Shown piece after piece: positions 16,369-24,265 of a DNA stretch of 43,726 bases (position 1 is its first letter; every line of letters starts with the position of its first letter). Under the pieces are notes generated by a model that saw only the letters and a list, made by a program, of their open reading frames with translations, did not search any database and was not told where the DNA came from. The position numbers and the translations under genes are program-made. The DNA is from an uncultured Flavobacterium sp. (GTDB taxonomy: Bacteria > Bacteroidota > Bacteroidia > Flavobacteriales > Flavobacteriaceae): NCBI RefSeq assembly GCF_946481155.1, contig NZ_CAMLMK010000011.1, positions 1-43,726 of the forward strand, written 5' to 3'.

Positions 16369-17142
16369 ATGAAAAGAACACTACTATTAGTATTGGTAAT
16401 GACCACTTTCTTAAGCGCTCATGCGCAGACAAAATCAACAGGAGTTGTAGCGTTGGCTGTTTCGGGCATGACAGCAAAATTAGATTTAAACAATACTACG
16501 ACCACAGCTACATTAACACTTACAGGTCCATCCGACAGATGGTTTGCGTTGCAGTTTGGCTCTTTTGCCTCCGGAGATGGGATGCAGGCTGGGGAAGATG
16601 TAGTGTATTACAACGGAACAACATTAATCGATGCCGTACATAATGGTGTGGGAAGTGCCCCTTCAGCGGATACAAATAACTGGACCGTTACCTCAAACAC
16701 AGTTGCCGCAGGGACAAGGACTATAATAGCGACAAGAGCTTTTAATACAGGAAATGCAAATGATTACACTTTCGTATATGCCAATCCTTCGATAGATTTT
16801 GCCTGCGCAAAAATGAGTTCAGCTACTTTTTCGTTGGCCTATCACGGAGGTGGCAATAGAGGCTATTCTATTGATGTTCCGCTTACTACCGTTTTAGGAG
16901 TGGATGCTTTTGAGCAAAGTAAAATAGCTTTTTACCCTAACCCGGCAAGTTCTGTTTTTTCTATTCAATCGGATGCCGAAATTCAATCGGTTAGAATTTA
17001 TGATACTACAGGAAAACAACTAATCGTTTTTAAAAACCGAAAGGAATTACTGGATATTTCAGGTTTGCCAAACGGTATTTATTTTGTTGAAATTGAAAAT
17101 AGTGACAATACTGTTTTAATTGAAAAACTGATTAAGAAATAA
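16369..17142 (+). CDS. DOMON-like secreted protein with T9SS type A sorting domain
   Basis: The 257-residue protein has a signal peptide ending AHAQ. A DOMON-like beta sandwich spans about 25-165, with DRWFALQFGSFASGDGM and GEDVVYYNGTTLIDA; DOMON domains bind heme or sugars. The C-terminal sorting domain spans about 181-257 and begins IAFYPNPASSVFSI. The latter directs export through the type IX system and cell-surface attachment. It is the last gene of the operon. A surface heme protein would fit with the operon's cytochrome, but heme binding is inferred. Confidence 0.88.
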   Translation: MKRTLLLVLVMTTFLSAHAQTKSTGVVALAVSGMTAKLDLNNTTTTATLTLTGPSDRWFALQFGSFASGDGMQAGEDVVYYNGTTLIDAVHNGVGSAPSADTNNWTVTSNTVAAGTRTIIATRAFNTGNANDYTFVYANPSIDFACAKMSSATFSLAYHGGGNRGYSIDVPLTTVLGVDAFEQSKIAFYPNPASSVFSIQSDAEIQSVRIYDTTGKQLIVFKNRKELLDISGLPNGIYFVEIENSDNTVLIEKLIKK

Positions 17143-17160
17143 TAATTTTTACTCTGTTCC

Positions 17161-17206
17161 TGCTTCGTCAGCCCGATAGCTTATTGCAAGAAGGCGAGGC
17201 GAAGCA
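17161..17206. terminator. Weak inverted repeat between convergent operons
   Basis: TGCTTCG (17161-17167) pairs with CGAAGCA (17200-17206), with short inner GCC/GGC pairing. It sits between two convergent stop codons. There is no strong T tract, so termination is only plausible. Confidence 0.35.
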
Positions 17207-17209
17207 ATC

Positions 17210-17737
17210 TCATTTAGTTAAAGAGAAAAAAACTCTGTTGCTTCCAACTTCTTTCTGAGTATTACCTGGTTTAAATTTGTTTTTCAGTAAGAGGTTTACT
17301 GAACCTTCATTGTCCTTATGCGTATAAGCAGTTATGGTACTCAGTTTCATTGTATTAAAGCCGAAGTCAATGATTTTTGCTAAAGCTTCATTCATATAAC
17401 CCATCCTGTGAAATTGCGGATCAAGTGTGTAACCTGTTTCTGCTTTATACTCTTCTTTTGAAATATTCCAGAGGCAAATGCTTCCAATAAACTCGTTTTT
17501 GCCTTTTTGAGTGATTACCCATAATATGGTTTTACCCTCCGCTATTTCTTTTTGCACCCGGTCAATAAAGGATTGTGTCTGTTCAATGGAAGAATGCCGG
17601 AAATCATCGAGGTAAGTATTTACGGCAGCATCAGACCGATGAGCAAAAATAGCTACATCGTCAGTGGTTTCAAGGGGTCTTAAAATCAAACGATCCGTTA
17701 TCAAAATCGGGAAAGGGGTGAAGTTTGTTTCAACCAT
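17210..17737 (-). CDS. GNAT acetyltransferase (RimJ/RimL type)
   Basis: A 175-residue GNAT enzyme that should transfer acetyl from acetyl-CoA to an amine. The N-terminal ITDRLILRPLETTDD is typical of the RimJ/RimL subgroup. IGSICLWNISKEEYKAETGY, then HRMGYMNEAL (the acetyl-CoA pyrophosphate loop) and VNLLLKNKF complete the domain. The gene starts 6 nt after the stop of the serine hydrolase gene and shares its transcript. The substrate is unknown. Confidence 0.9.
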   Translation of the reverse strand: MVETNFTPFPILITDRLILRPLETTDDVAIFAHRSDAAVNTYLDDFRHSSIEQTQSFIDRVQKEIAEGKTILWVITQKGKNEFIGSICLWNISKEEYKAETGYTLDPQFHRMGYMNEALAKIIDFGFNTMKLSTITAYTHKDNEGSVNLLLKNKFKPGNTQKEVGSNRVFFSLTK

Positions 17738-17743
17738 TGGAAA

Positions 17744-19207
17744 CTATTTTTTCAATTCCTCAAGCATAACTTTTGCATTGCCGTTGTTTTGATCCAATGC
17801 TAGGCTTTTTTCATAGTTTTTAATAGCCTGAATTTTATCGCCTTTGTTCATATAGGCTTCGGCTAAACTGTCAAAAGCATTTGCTGATTTTGGAAAGGCA
17901 AAAGTATTCATTGAAAAAACGTCTATAGCTTTGTCGTATTCTTTCTGAGATAAAAGGTCATATCCTTTTTGATTGATTATGTATTCCAGAATATTGACTT
18001 TTGTTTTTCTTTTTTTATAGCTGTTTTTTGCAGCTTCAATCCCTTTACTTAAAATTTCTTCAATAATTTGTTGAGAGTATTTCTGATTAGTTTCATCATC
18101 GGCAATAGGTATGATCGGCGTATAATCAGTATCAAAAATCATTTTGGACAGCACAAAATTTAATCGGTCAAAGTTGGTTTGATGTGACTTGTTGGATAAC
18201 ATAATCAAAGTAACATCTTCATCAATATATCGCATGAAGTCGGCAAAAAAAATGTTGTTTGATCCGTTGTGCCAGGCTCTTCTGGTATTTCTGTTTGTTT
18301 GTTCAACGTCCCAACCGTAAGCGTATATTGAGCTATAATTTTCTTCCGGTCTTATTTTTGGATGGTATAATTTGCTTTTTGCTTCATTTGATAAAATTCT
18401 CTCTCCAAGCAATGCCTTATGCCATTTGTACATGTCTTCCGTTGTTGAAAGAACTCCGCCATTACCAGTCAGATGCCAAAAAGGGGCTTTGTTTTCCCAC
18501 TCTTTTTCTGTCGGTTTCCCCCAGGCTTTATTGTCTTTGTAATATCCGATGGCTATTTTGTTGTTGTCAAATGCCGGTCTTGAATAGCCTGTCATCTCCA
18601 TTTCTGCCGGTTTCCAAAGGTTTTCGTATAAATAAGTTTCATAGGTTGTACCGGAAACTTTTTCAATTATCATTGCCAGTAAACTATACCCAATATTTGA
18701 ATAAGAGAAGTTCGTTCCTGCATCAAAGCGCAATTTAGAATTCAGTACCTTATCGAGGAATTCCACCGGGCTTATTTTGTCATAATCTTTGCCTACAACA
18801 CTTTGAAGACCAGATTGATGGCGTAGCAAATCATGAATGGTAATGCTGCTTTTATCCATTGGGACATTATCGAAATATTTAGTAATCTTATCGTCGGTGG
18901 ACAGTTTACCTTCTATTTCTAATTTCAGGATGGCAGCCGCTGTAAATTGTTTTGTAATAGAACCAATATCAAAAACGGTAGCAGGATCATTTTTTAGTGA
19001 CTTTGCCTTATCGCTGAAACCATAACCTTTTGAGATTACTTTATTCCCGTTTATTTCAACAAGCACCGATCCTGAAAACCCAATTTTCTCAAGTTCGGTT
19101 AAGTAAGTATTAATTCGTTTTGTTGTTGCACTACTGTTTTATGCCTGTGCAAATGTTGGAAAGCAAAAGAGTACTATTATAATTAAAGTTGCAATGCGTT
19201 TTTTCAT
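17744..19207 (-). pseudogene. Serine hydrolase (class C beta-lactamase fold) with TPR tail, interrupted by a stop after the signal peptide
   Basis: An ATG at 19207 opens a typical signal peptide (MKKRIATLIIIVLFCFPTFAQA). Codon 23 (19139-19141) is TAA; the same frame then continues without a break to 17744. The long frame has the SxxK motif of class C-type hydrolases (SITK, S83/K86), YSN, a WHNGSN segment and C-terminal TPRs. After the stop the first GTG start is at 19066, inside the catalytic domain and without a signal peptide. So the gene is most likely inactive, or a single base is miscalled (CAA to TAA is the simplest change). The GNAT gene follows by 6 nt. Confidence 0.8.
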
Positions 19208-19280
19208 TTTATTTTTCGTTTCCGTAGGCGTTAGGATTAGTTTATTCAAAACTAACGATTTAAGACAAAGCTTACAAATT

Positions 19281-19288
19281 CAAAGTTA
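19281..19288 (-). promoter_or_regulatory. TAnnTTTG -7 element of the serine hydrolase gene
   Basis: TAACTTTG on the minus strand, 74 nt before the ATG at 19207. This supports 19207 as the original start. Confidence 0.45.
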
Positions 19289-19291
19289 GTA

Positions 19292-20021
19292 TTATTTCAG
19301 TACTGCGATTATTACTCCGAAATCGCCGTCAGTTTGTGCCCATTTTTTTTCAGGCAGGTACGTTCGTGAAACAAAACCATCCAGATATAAGGCGTTTTTG
19401 CAACCCATACTTTTGAAATATTCGGCAAACTGGTAGAAATTTATTTCTTTTTTTGACATTGCGAACAGTATTTTATTGTTTGGTAAAATGCCAACACCAT
19501 TTCGAATATTTACGTTGGTCGAATTTTCTTTAAAAGCGGAATGAATTTTTCCATTGATCACCAACATCGGCCCTGATTGTGTTGCATATTTTATTTTACC
19601 GTTATCTGTAAAATCATTGCTGATACAGATTTTCGCTGTTTTGTCGGTTGTAGTGTAGAAAATACCGTTTGGTTTAAGATAGAAATTGCCGTTGCCATTT
19701 GTAGTATCAATTTTATTTTTTTGATTTTTATTTTCGATGTAAAGTCCCTGAGGAGAATGATCTTTTTTATACATGCCACCATTTGTTGCAAATACCAGTT
19801 CCCGTTTTTTTTTTTTTTAGCCAAAGCTTTAGGTTTTCTGCATTTTGAAAGTTTTCCCCTTTTTCATTTTTCCAGTAAAATGCAAGGTTTTGTTTTTTTG
19901 GATCGACTGTATAGCTTATAAAACGGTCATCTTCAATTTTTGATTTTTCCGATTTAGCAAAAAAGCCAACGGAAATTGACGCGCTTATAATTAAAAAAAA
20001 GATTGTTATTTTTTGCTTCAT
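19292..20021 (-). pseudogene. Phosphodiester glycosidase family protein, frameshifted in a 14-base A tract
   Basis: The 5' frame (20021 down to 19767) gives an N-terminal signal/anchor and the strand FISYTVDPKKQNLAFYWKN. It runs into A14 on the coding strand (19805-19818) and then ends early. Removing one A joins it, via residues RELVFATNGG, to the frame ending at 19292, which has MYKKDHSPQGLY, NGVGILPNNKILFAMS and LYLDGFVSRTY. Together these are the blocks of the NAGPA/YigE-type phosphodiester glycosidase domain, about 240 residues. As written, the protein is truncated. It may be a phase-variable gene, a decayed one or a homopolymer miscall. Confidence 0.8.
19805..19818. repeat. Homopolymer of 14 T (A14 on the coding strand)
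   Basis: An uninterrupted run of 14, inside the phosphodiester glycosidase gene. Thirteen would restore one reading frame. Confidence 0.95.
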
Positions 20022-20102
20022 TTTTAGGATAGGCAGTTTTTATTTGTGCTTAAGATGTAAGATTAAAATTACACCTTACACCGGAATACCTTAAAATAGA
20101 TA

Positions 20103-20768
20103 TCAATTAAGGTCTTCGTTCTCTTTGAGTGCTAATAGTTCTTTCAGTTCTTCTGTCTTCTCCGGATATTTTTCATCATGACCAACCTTTACTATTTTTG
20201 AGGTTACCTGTTTTAAAGTAAAATCAAATCTGTCTAAGTTTTTTGTTAAAGCAGTTTTTTTTGTGCATCGAAGATCTTTTGCTTCGAATTTATAAATTGT
20301 TTCTTCTACACGCCAAATTGTTTCTGTGTTGTCGGTTGGCCATGTTTCTATGGTGACATTGAAATTACGTACGAATGTTAAGCTGTCATTCTCCAATAGG
20401 TATTGGTCATTTGAGAAACCATATTCATAACTATCACCTTTAAAGTAGTACAGCAATGTATTCGTATCTTTGTTATTAAATATTTGATAGGATTGACAAT
20501 TATCTCCCACACAAATGTTTTTCGTGATTGTTAACTCTGCAGTTTTTGAATACCTGTTATGTAAATCGTCAATAAATTCATCGCCGACTTTCATGTCAAA
20601 GTTGTTGATATCGCGGAACGGATTGTCAAATATTCTATTGACCTCTTCCAGCGAAGTGTCTTTTTGTATACTGTCGGTACCAGCAGAAATAAAAGTATTT
20701 TCAGCTTTTCGGTTGGTGCAGCTCAGCAGAAGAAATGCCGTCACGATTATTGGGATAATGTTTTTCAT
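20103..20768 (-). CDS. Lipoprotein, function unknown
   Basis: The 221-residue product begins MKNIIPIIVTAFLLLSC, a clear lipoprotein signal with Cys17, followed by a polar, acidic mature part without known motifs. CVGDNCQ (two Cys five apart) may form a disulfide. The ATG at 20768 gives the clean signal; another ATG five codons upstream overlaps the remnant gene before it. No family was recognised. It is part of the minus-strand run of envelope genes. Confidence 0.7.
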   Translation of the reverse strand: MKNIIPIIVTAFLLLSCTNRKAENTFISAGTDSIQKDTSLEEVNRIFDNPFRDINNFDMKVGDEFIDDLHNRYSKTAELTITKNICVGDNCQSYQIFNNKDTNTLLYYFKGDSYEYGFSNDQYLLENDSLTFVRNFNVTIETWPTDNTETIWRVEETIYKFEAKDLRCTKKTALTKNLDRFDFTLKQVTSKIVKVGHDEKYPEKTEELKELLALKENEDLN

Positions 20769-20779
20769 AAAAGTAATGG

Positions 20780-20877
20780 TCATGAGATGAGATCTTCGGC
20801 TACAGCAGTGTTTTCCTCGTGCGATTTACCACCACAGGAGAAAATAAAAATGCTGAAAATGTTGTTCTGAAAATCAT
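20780..20877 (-). pseudogene. Possible short lipoprotein remnant with a frameshift
   Basis: From an ATG at 20877 one frame gives MIFRTT; the next frame gives FSIFIFSCGGKSHEENTA.. and ends at a TGA at 20780-20782. The joined product of about 32 residues would look like a lipoprotein signal with lipobox FSC. The span of 98 nt is one base short of a whole number of codons. It is too short to be sure of. Confidence 0.25.
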
Positions 20878-20890
20878 GTTTTTAAATTTG

Positions 20891-20915
20891 TATAACGTCC
20901 TGCAGCTTTAGGCAG
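20891..20915. repeat. Single arm of the cassette-type repeat
   Basis: TATAACGTCCTGCAGCTTTA at 20891 and the GGCAGTTGGGG after it match the AACGTCC arm of the repeats at 28.9, 42.7 and 43.4 kb. The arm overlaps the last codons of the COQ4-like gene; the rest of an element is not seen. Confidence 0.4.
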
Positions 20916-21495
20916 TTGGGGTTGGCATCAATTTGTTTTTTAAATTTTCTGCCGTTAAGAGTAACTTTCCAATGATTAACATGGAAACGTGGATAATCAT
21001 CGAAAAAAACAAATAGCCGATTAATTCAACCTGTCTGATCCATTTGTTTTTGATCTTTTGTCGGATATCTAAATGCTCTTTTTTTATGTTCTCAACATTT
21101 AATGCTTCTAAATCTGACTCCGACAGTTCATCCGACATATAATATAGATTTTTACTTCTGCAGCCGCGGTAAAAAGCCTGGATTACTCTTTTGGGTTTCA
21201 GTACAAAGCCGGTGGATAATGCAAAAAGGTTCATTACTGAAATTAAAGGTTTCCTGCAGCTTCGAGATCCGAGTTCCCACGCGCTGATTTCGCTTTCGCC
21301 AACCCGATCAATGCCATAGCCCGTCATGATATGGTGTAAATCATGAAATTTTATGTATTTTTTTCGAGCTTGAATATTCGGAACAGGCGCCAGAATACAG
21401 CCGATATAAACTCTGACACAATGTGACTCAAAATCGGCAGTAAGATTTAATTGGTTATACTTGTAAAATTCTATTAGAGCTTCGCGTGTAGTCAT
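20908..21495 (-). CDS. COQ4-like protein with C-terminal membrane helix
   Basis: The 195-residue protein carries HDLHHIMTGYGIDRVGE, with H51, D52, H55 and E67. This is the exact HDxxHx11E metal motif of COQ4. The following helix ISAWELGSRS and the paired hydrophobic segments resemble the same fold. A C-terminal membrane helix (about 158-182) is an addition. COQ4 acts in ubiquinone synthesis as an oxidative decarboxylase or scaffold. Flavobacteria normally make menaquinone, so the role here must differ or be unknown. The gene lies within the envelope-gene run. Confidence 0.75.
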   Translation of the reverse strand: MTTREALIEFYKYNQLNLTADFESHCVRVYIGCILAPVPNIQARKKYIKFHDLHHIMTGYGIDRVGESEISAWELGSRSCRKPLISVMNLFALSTGFVLKPKRVIQAFYRGCRSKNLYYMSDELSESDLEALNVENIKKEHLDIRQKIKNKWIRQVELIGYLFFSMIIHVSMLIIGKLLLTAENLKNKLMPTPTA

Positions 21496-21562
21496 TTCCG
21501 GGTTAGTTTAGTGGTGGCCTTTTGCTGAAACCAAAAATACAAAAAGAACAGCAGTCCTGGTT

Positions 21563-21713
21563 TTAATACTTATCATATAGCATCTTAAACGTATCCATTA
21601 AATCAAGAAATTTTTGCCTTTCTTTAAATCCAGGATATTTGTCCTTAATGTATCAGGCCTGCTACAGCGATGGTAAACATCAGACCGATAAAAGCTATTT
21701 TTCCTTCTCTCAT
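21563..21713 (-). pseudogene. Short membrane peptide gene, probably frameshifted
   Basis: From the ATG at 21713 a 22-residue peptide (MREGKIAFIGLMFTIAVAGLIH) ends at a TAA at 21645-21647. One frame over, the sequence continues KDKYPGFKERQKFLDLMDTFKMLYDKY to a TAA at 21563. A 2-nt loss would join them into a plausible 50-residue small membrane protein. Alternatively the 22-residue peptide is complete and the rest is noncoding. It starts 28 nt after the upstream gene's stop. Confidence 0.3.
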
Positions 21714-21741
21714 TTTTTTCTTAGTTGAAGCCGTTATTTGT

Positions 21742-22017
21742 TTAATATTTATATCGGAAATGTTGTGCTATGATTACACCGGTAATGATTATCAGAAATA
21801 AAATATTGATTCCGAATAAGCCTGCATAAACTGCTCCGCAGGTGCGGATACCATCATCATGTGACAGCAAATAAAAAGAGCTAAAAAAGGATGTAACTTG
21901 TAAAATATAACTAATGATGCATACATTTACAAAAGGAAATTCAATCGATTTGCTTTTCGATTTATTCCCCATGATAATTTGGAACAAAGTGGGAATTAAT
22001 AAGATAATTAAGTACAT
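21742..22017 (-). CDS. Small three-helix membrane protein, function unknown
   Basis: This 91-residue protein has hydrophobic segments at about 2-16, 28-50 and 62-84, with a Lys/Ser-rich loop (GNKSKSKSIE) after the first. No family was recognised. It lies 24 nt from the upstream gene and is probably co-transcribed with the neighbours as part of the long operon starting near 28.9 kb. Confidence 0.6.
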   Translation of the reverse strand: MYLIILLIPTLFQIIMGNKSKSKSIEFPFVNVCIISYILQVTSFFSSFYLLSHDDGIRTCGAVYAGLFGINILFLIIITGVIIAQHFRYKY

Positions 22018-22041
22018 GAGGGATTAATTTAAGGGATAACG

Positions 22042-22329
22042 TTACTTAGACAGTAAAATTGTAATTATTGAACTTAATGGCGTGCATAAAATGAATAAAA
22101 AATAATCCGCTTTTCTGAAATTCTTAAATTTAGTTACATATGCAATAATAACGGAAATGAGTATTGATAAAGCGAAATAACCCAAGATATAAAAGCCACC
22201 GCCAAGCGCACCCGAAGTGTTTTTTGTCTGATTATTAATATCCCATACCAGAAAATTAATAACTGAAATTGCCAGGATCATAAAAACCCTTAGTAAGATC
22301 ATTTTTTTCGGGAGTACTGTTTTTTCCAT
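22042..22329 (-). CDS. Small membrane protein, function unknown
   Basis: A 95-residue protein with three hydrophobic segments (about 10-28, 42-65 and 76-93). A glycine-rich turn, SGALGGGF, precedes the second helix. It overlaps the upstream lipoprotein gene by 31 nt, which implies coupled translation; an internal ATG at codon 10 is a possible start. No family was recognised. The tight coupling suggests that it works with the lipoprotein encoded at 22299-22766. Confidence 0.6.
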   Translation of the reverse strand: MEKTVLPKKMILLRVFMILAISVINFLVWDINNQTKNTSGALGGGFYILGYFALSILISVIIAYVTKFKNFRKADYFLFILCTPLSSIITILLSK

Positions 22330-22766
22330 TCAATTAAAGTATCGTTGGGCAAATCGTATTCGTAAATTTTTCTTTCTAAGCTGTCGATATAAATCCAGCC
22401 GCACGATGAAAATCGTTTGTTGGTTTCTCCTTCATCATAAACATCAAGGCCAATATTGAAAATTAAGTATTTTGTCGAATCAATACTTTCGGTTCTATCA
22501 AAAAGCCATTCTATTTTACGGTTGTTTTTTAGTGCTTGGTTAATTAGTTCATTATCTGAATTTTTGATGTAGTACGCAAGGAGTTCAGCACTCCAATGGA
22601 CAGATGAAGCTTCGTCATTTTCCGGTTTGTTCTGATGTAAATTTACTATTGAGGAAGCTGTTTTGTTTACTTCAAGGTTGGCTGTACTGCCAGCATGCTC
22701 TTTTTCAGTTTTGTTACATGCTGCCATTGAAAACACTAGTATTGCGGAAAGTAGGGTTTGTTTCAT
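22299..22766 (-). CDS. Lipoprotein, function unknown
   Basis: 155 residues with a lipoprotein signal (lipobox SMAAC, Cys17), a polar linker and a compact C-terminal domain. The latter contains SVHWSAELLAYYIKN and FSSCGWIYIDSLERKIYEYD. The last part resembles many small Bacteroidota lipoproteins of unknown role. It overlaps the next small membrane protein gene by 31 nt and starts 19 nt after the previous gene. The role is unknown. Confidence 0.68.
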   Translation of the reverse strand: MKQTLLSAILVFSMAACNKTEKEHAGSTANLEVNKTASSIVNLHQNKPENDEASSVHWSAELLAYYIKNSDNELINQALKNNRKIEWLFDRTESIDSTKYLIFNIGLDVYDEGETNKRFSSCGWIYIDSLERKIYEYDLPNDTLIEWKKQYSRKK

Positions 22767-22785
22767 TTTTTGGCTTCCGATGTTT

Positions 22786-23707
22786 TTATTTTATTTTGAT
22801 AGCATGTGATAATTTTTTGAATTCGGGAATATTTTCTTCAAAGTTTGAATCTGTCATCCCGTAAAAAACAATAGACTTATTTTTCCCTATCAAAACCGTC
22901 ATTAAGACTAGTTTATTTTCGGATTTATGTTCAAAATAGAACTCAACTTCTATCGCATCATACCCATTAATGCTTTTTTTAGATAGGTTCTTAGTTTCCT
23001 TTTTGATAAATCCTTGGTTAAGTAGACCCTTCAGTAGTGTATCCAATGCTTCTTCCTTTGTCATGGTCTTGTCAAACGGCATTGATGTAATCATTACCAT
23101 AGGTTCATTTTCGTAGGCATCTTTTACATTGCCGTTTTCAGAAAAAATAAACATGTTTGCGGATGCTTTTGCAAATTTAAATTTTGAGTTATTTTTTTCT
23201 ACAATAAAATCACCTGCCGCAAAAGGATCAACTATCAGCGATTTGTCATATTTAATGCTTAAAAATGATTTTTTAATTTCGGAAAACAGCTCATTGTGTA
23301 AACTGTAGTGGTAAATCGCAAATACCGCTGCTGAAAATGTCTCATCGCCAAATACAAGCTGAATGCTTTCAGTTCCATCTGCGCCTTTTATGTGTGAAAA
23401 TTTCGCTTTGAAACCGGCTATCGTTACTTCCTGAAAATCCAAAACGGTTATTCCTTTTTTCTCATATGTTTCCCTTGTGAAGGTGAGTGTATTTGACTCA
23501 AAATTACCGCCCACTAAATCCATCACCTGAATTGCAGCTTTATCGCCATTCTCCAAGCCAATAATACTTTGAGATTCCTTAAACCCTTTTGGAGGAATTA
23601 TGGAAAGTCTTGTTCCTCTTATAGTGATGTATTTAGTATCAGTTGGATTGTTAAAACTATATAAGTTGAGAGTAATAAACAGTAAAAGAAGAAATTTGGT
23701 TTTTCAT
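22786..23707 (-). pseudogene. Secreted protein with GTRxSIIPP N-terminus, frameshifted at codon 3
   Basis: From the ATG at 23707 the sequence runs ATG-A5-CC. With A4 it would read MKTKFLLLLFITLNLYS, a good signal peptide, followed by TIRGTRLSIIPPKGF and an unbroken frame to 22786 (about 306 residues). As written, the ATG frame stops after 16 codons. The frame with the long protein has only a TTG at 23556 as start, without signal peptide. The gene at 42941-43402 has the same N-terminal block (VPGTRCSIIPPKNF, then SGFQNNKNGASIM), so the region upstream of 23556 was coding. The product is likely inactive or mislocated unless one A is a miscall. Confidence 0.75.
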
Positions 23708-23776
23708 GTTTTAAGTATATGTATTTTGTTGATTTTTTATTAATCACTACAACTGGTAAATTTTTTTACAGGTAAT

Positions 23777-24253
23777 TCACTCAGATGCTATTCGTAATTC
23801 CAGATTATTTTCTTTAATGAATGCTAAAAATAATAGCAGGTCATTCATACAATTAAGATTCCAATCTGAATTTTCAATGTTTTGTTCTATTCCTGAAGTA
23901 ATTTCCGGTAATTTTAAAAGTAACCAATCTAGTTCATCATCTGCTATTTTTTCGAAATTTTCATTCCCGCTCCAACCTAAACCTTCATTCCAGTTTTTGA
24001 TGAATAGGGGTAAGTTATCATAATCAGAACATTGCAGCAATTTGTACAGTAATGGAGAAAAATAGCCGGCCCATAAGCTGAAAAAGCAGATTCCGTTTTC
24101 TCCCTGACGTATTTGAAATTCGGTAAAGCCGCCATTTGGATTGGGTAAACTATTTTTTTTGAAAACAATATCTTTTGAATTAGCATAAAACCGGATTTCG
24201 TCCTCACCAATGAAATCGGAATAGTAATCTAAGTTCAGGTTATGTATTTCCAT
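23777..24253 (-). CDS. Hypothetical soluble protein, immunity-like
   Basis: A 158-residue, acidic, aromatic-rich cytosolic protein without a signal peptide. The features FSLWAGYFSPLLYKLLQCSDYDNLPLFIKNWNEGLGW and WLLLKLPEI have the look of toxin-immunity proteins of polymorphic systems, but I cannot name a family. It lies 12 nt after the YiiX-like gene. With the neighbouring DUF7660 gene it supports the idea that this run contains orphan immunity genes. Confidence 0.55.
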   Translation of the reverse strand: MEIHNLNLDYYSDFIGEDEIRFYANSKDIVFKKNSLPNPNGGFTEFQIRQGENGICFFSLWAGYFSPLLYKLLQCSDYDNLPLFIKNWNEGLGWSGNENFEKIADDELDWLLLKLPEITSGIEQNIENSDWNLNCMNDLLLFLAFIKENNLELRIASE

Positions 24254-24265
24254 TCGTTTTTCTTA

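Noticed and set aside
20053..20081. TGTAAG / CTTACA inverted repeat between two minus-strand genes
   Set aside because: Only six base pairs with a 13-nt loop and no T tract; too weak to call a terminator or operator.
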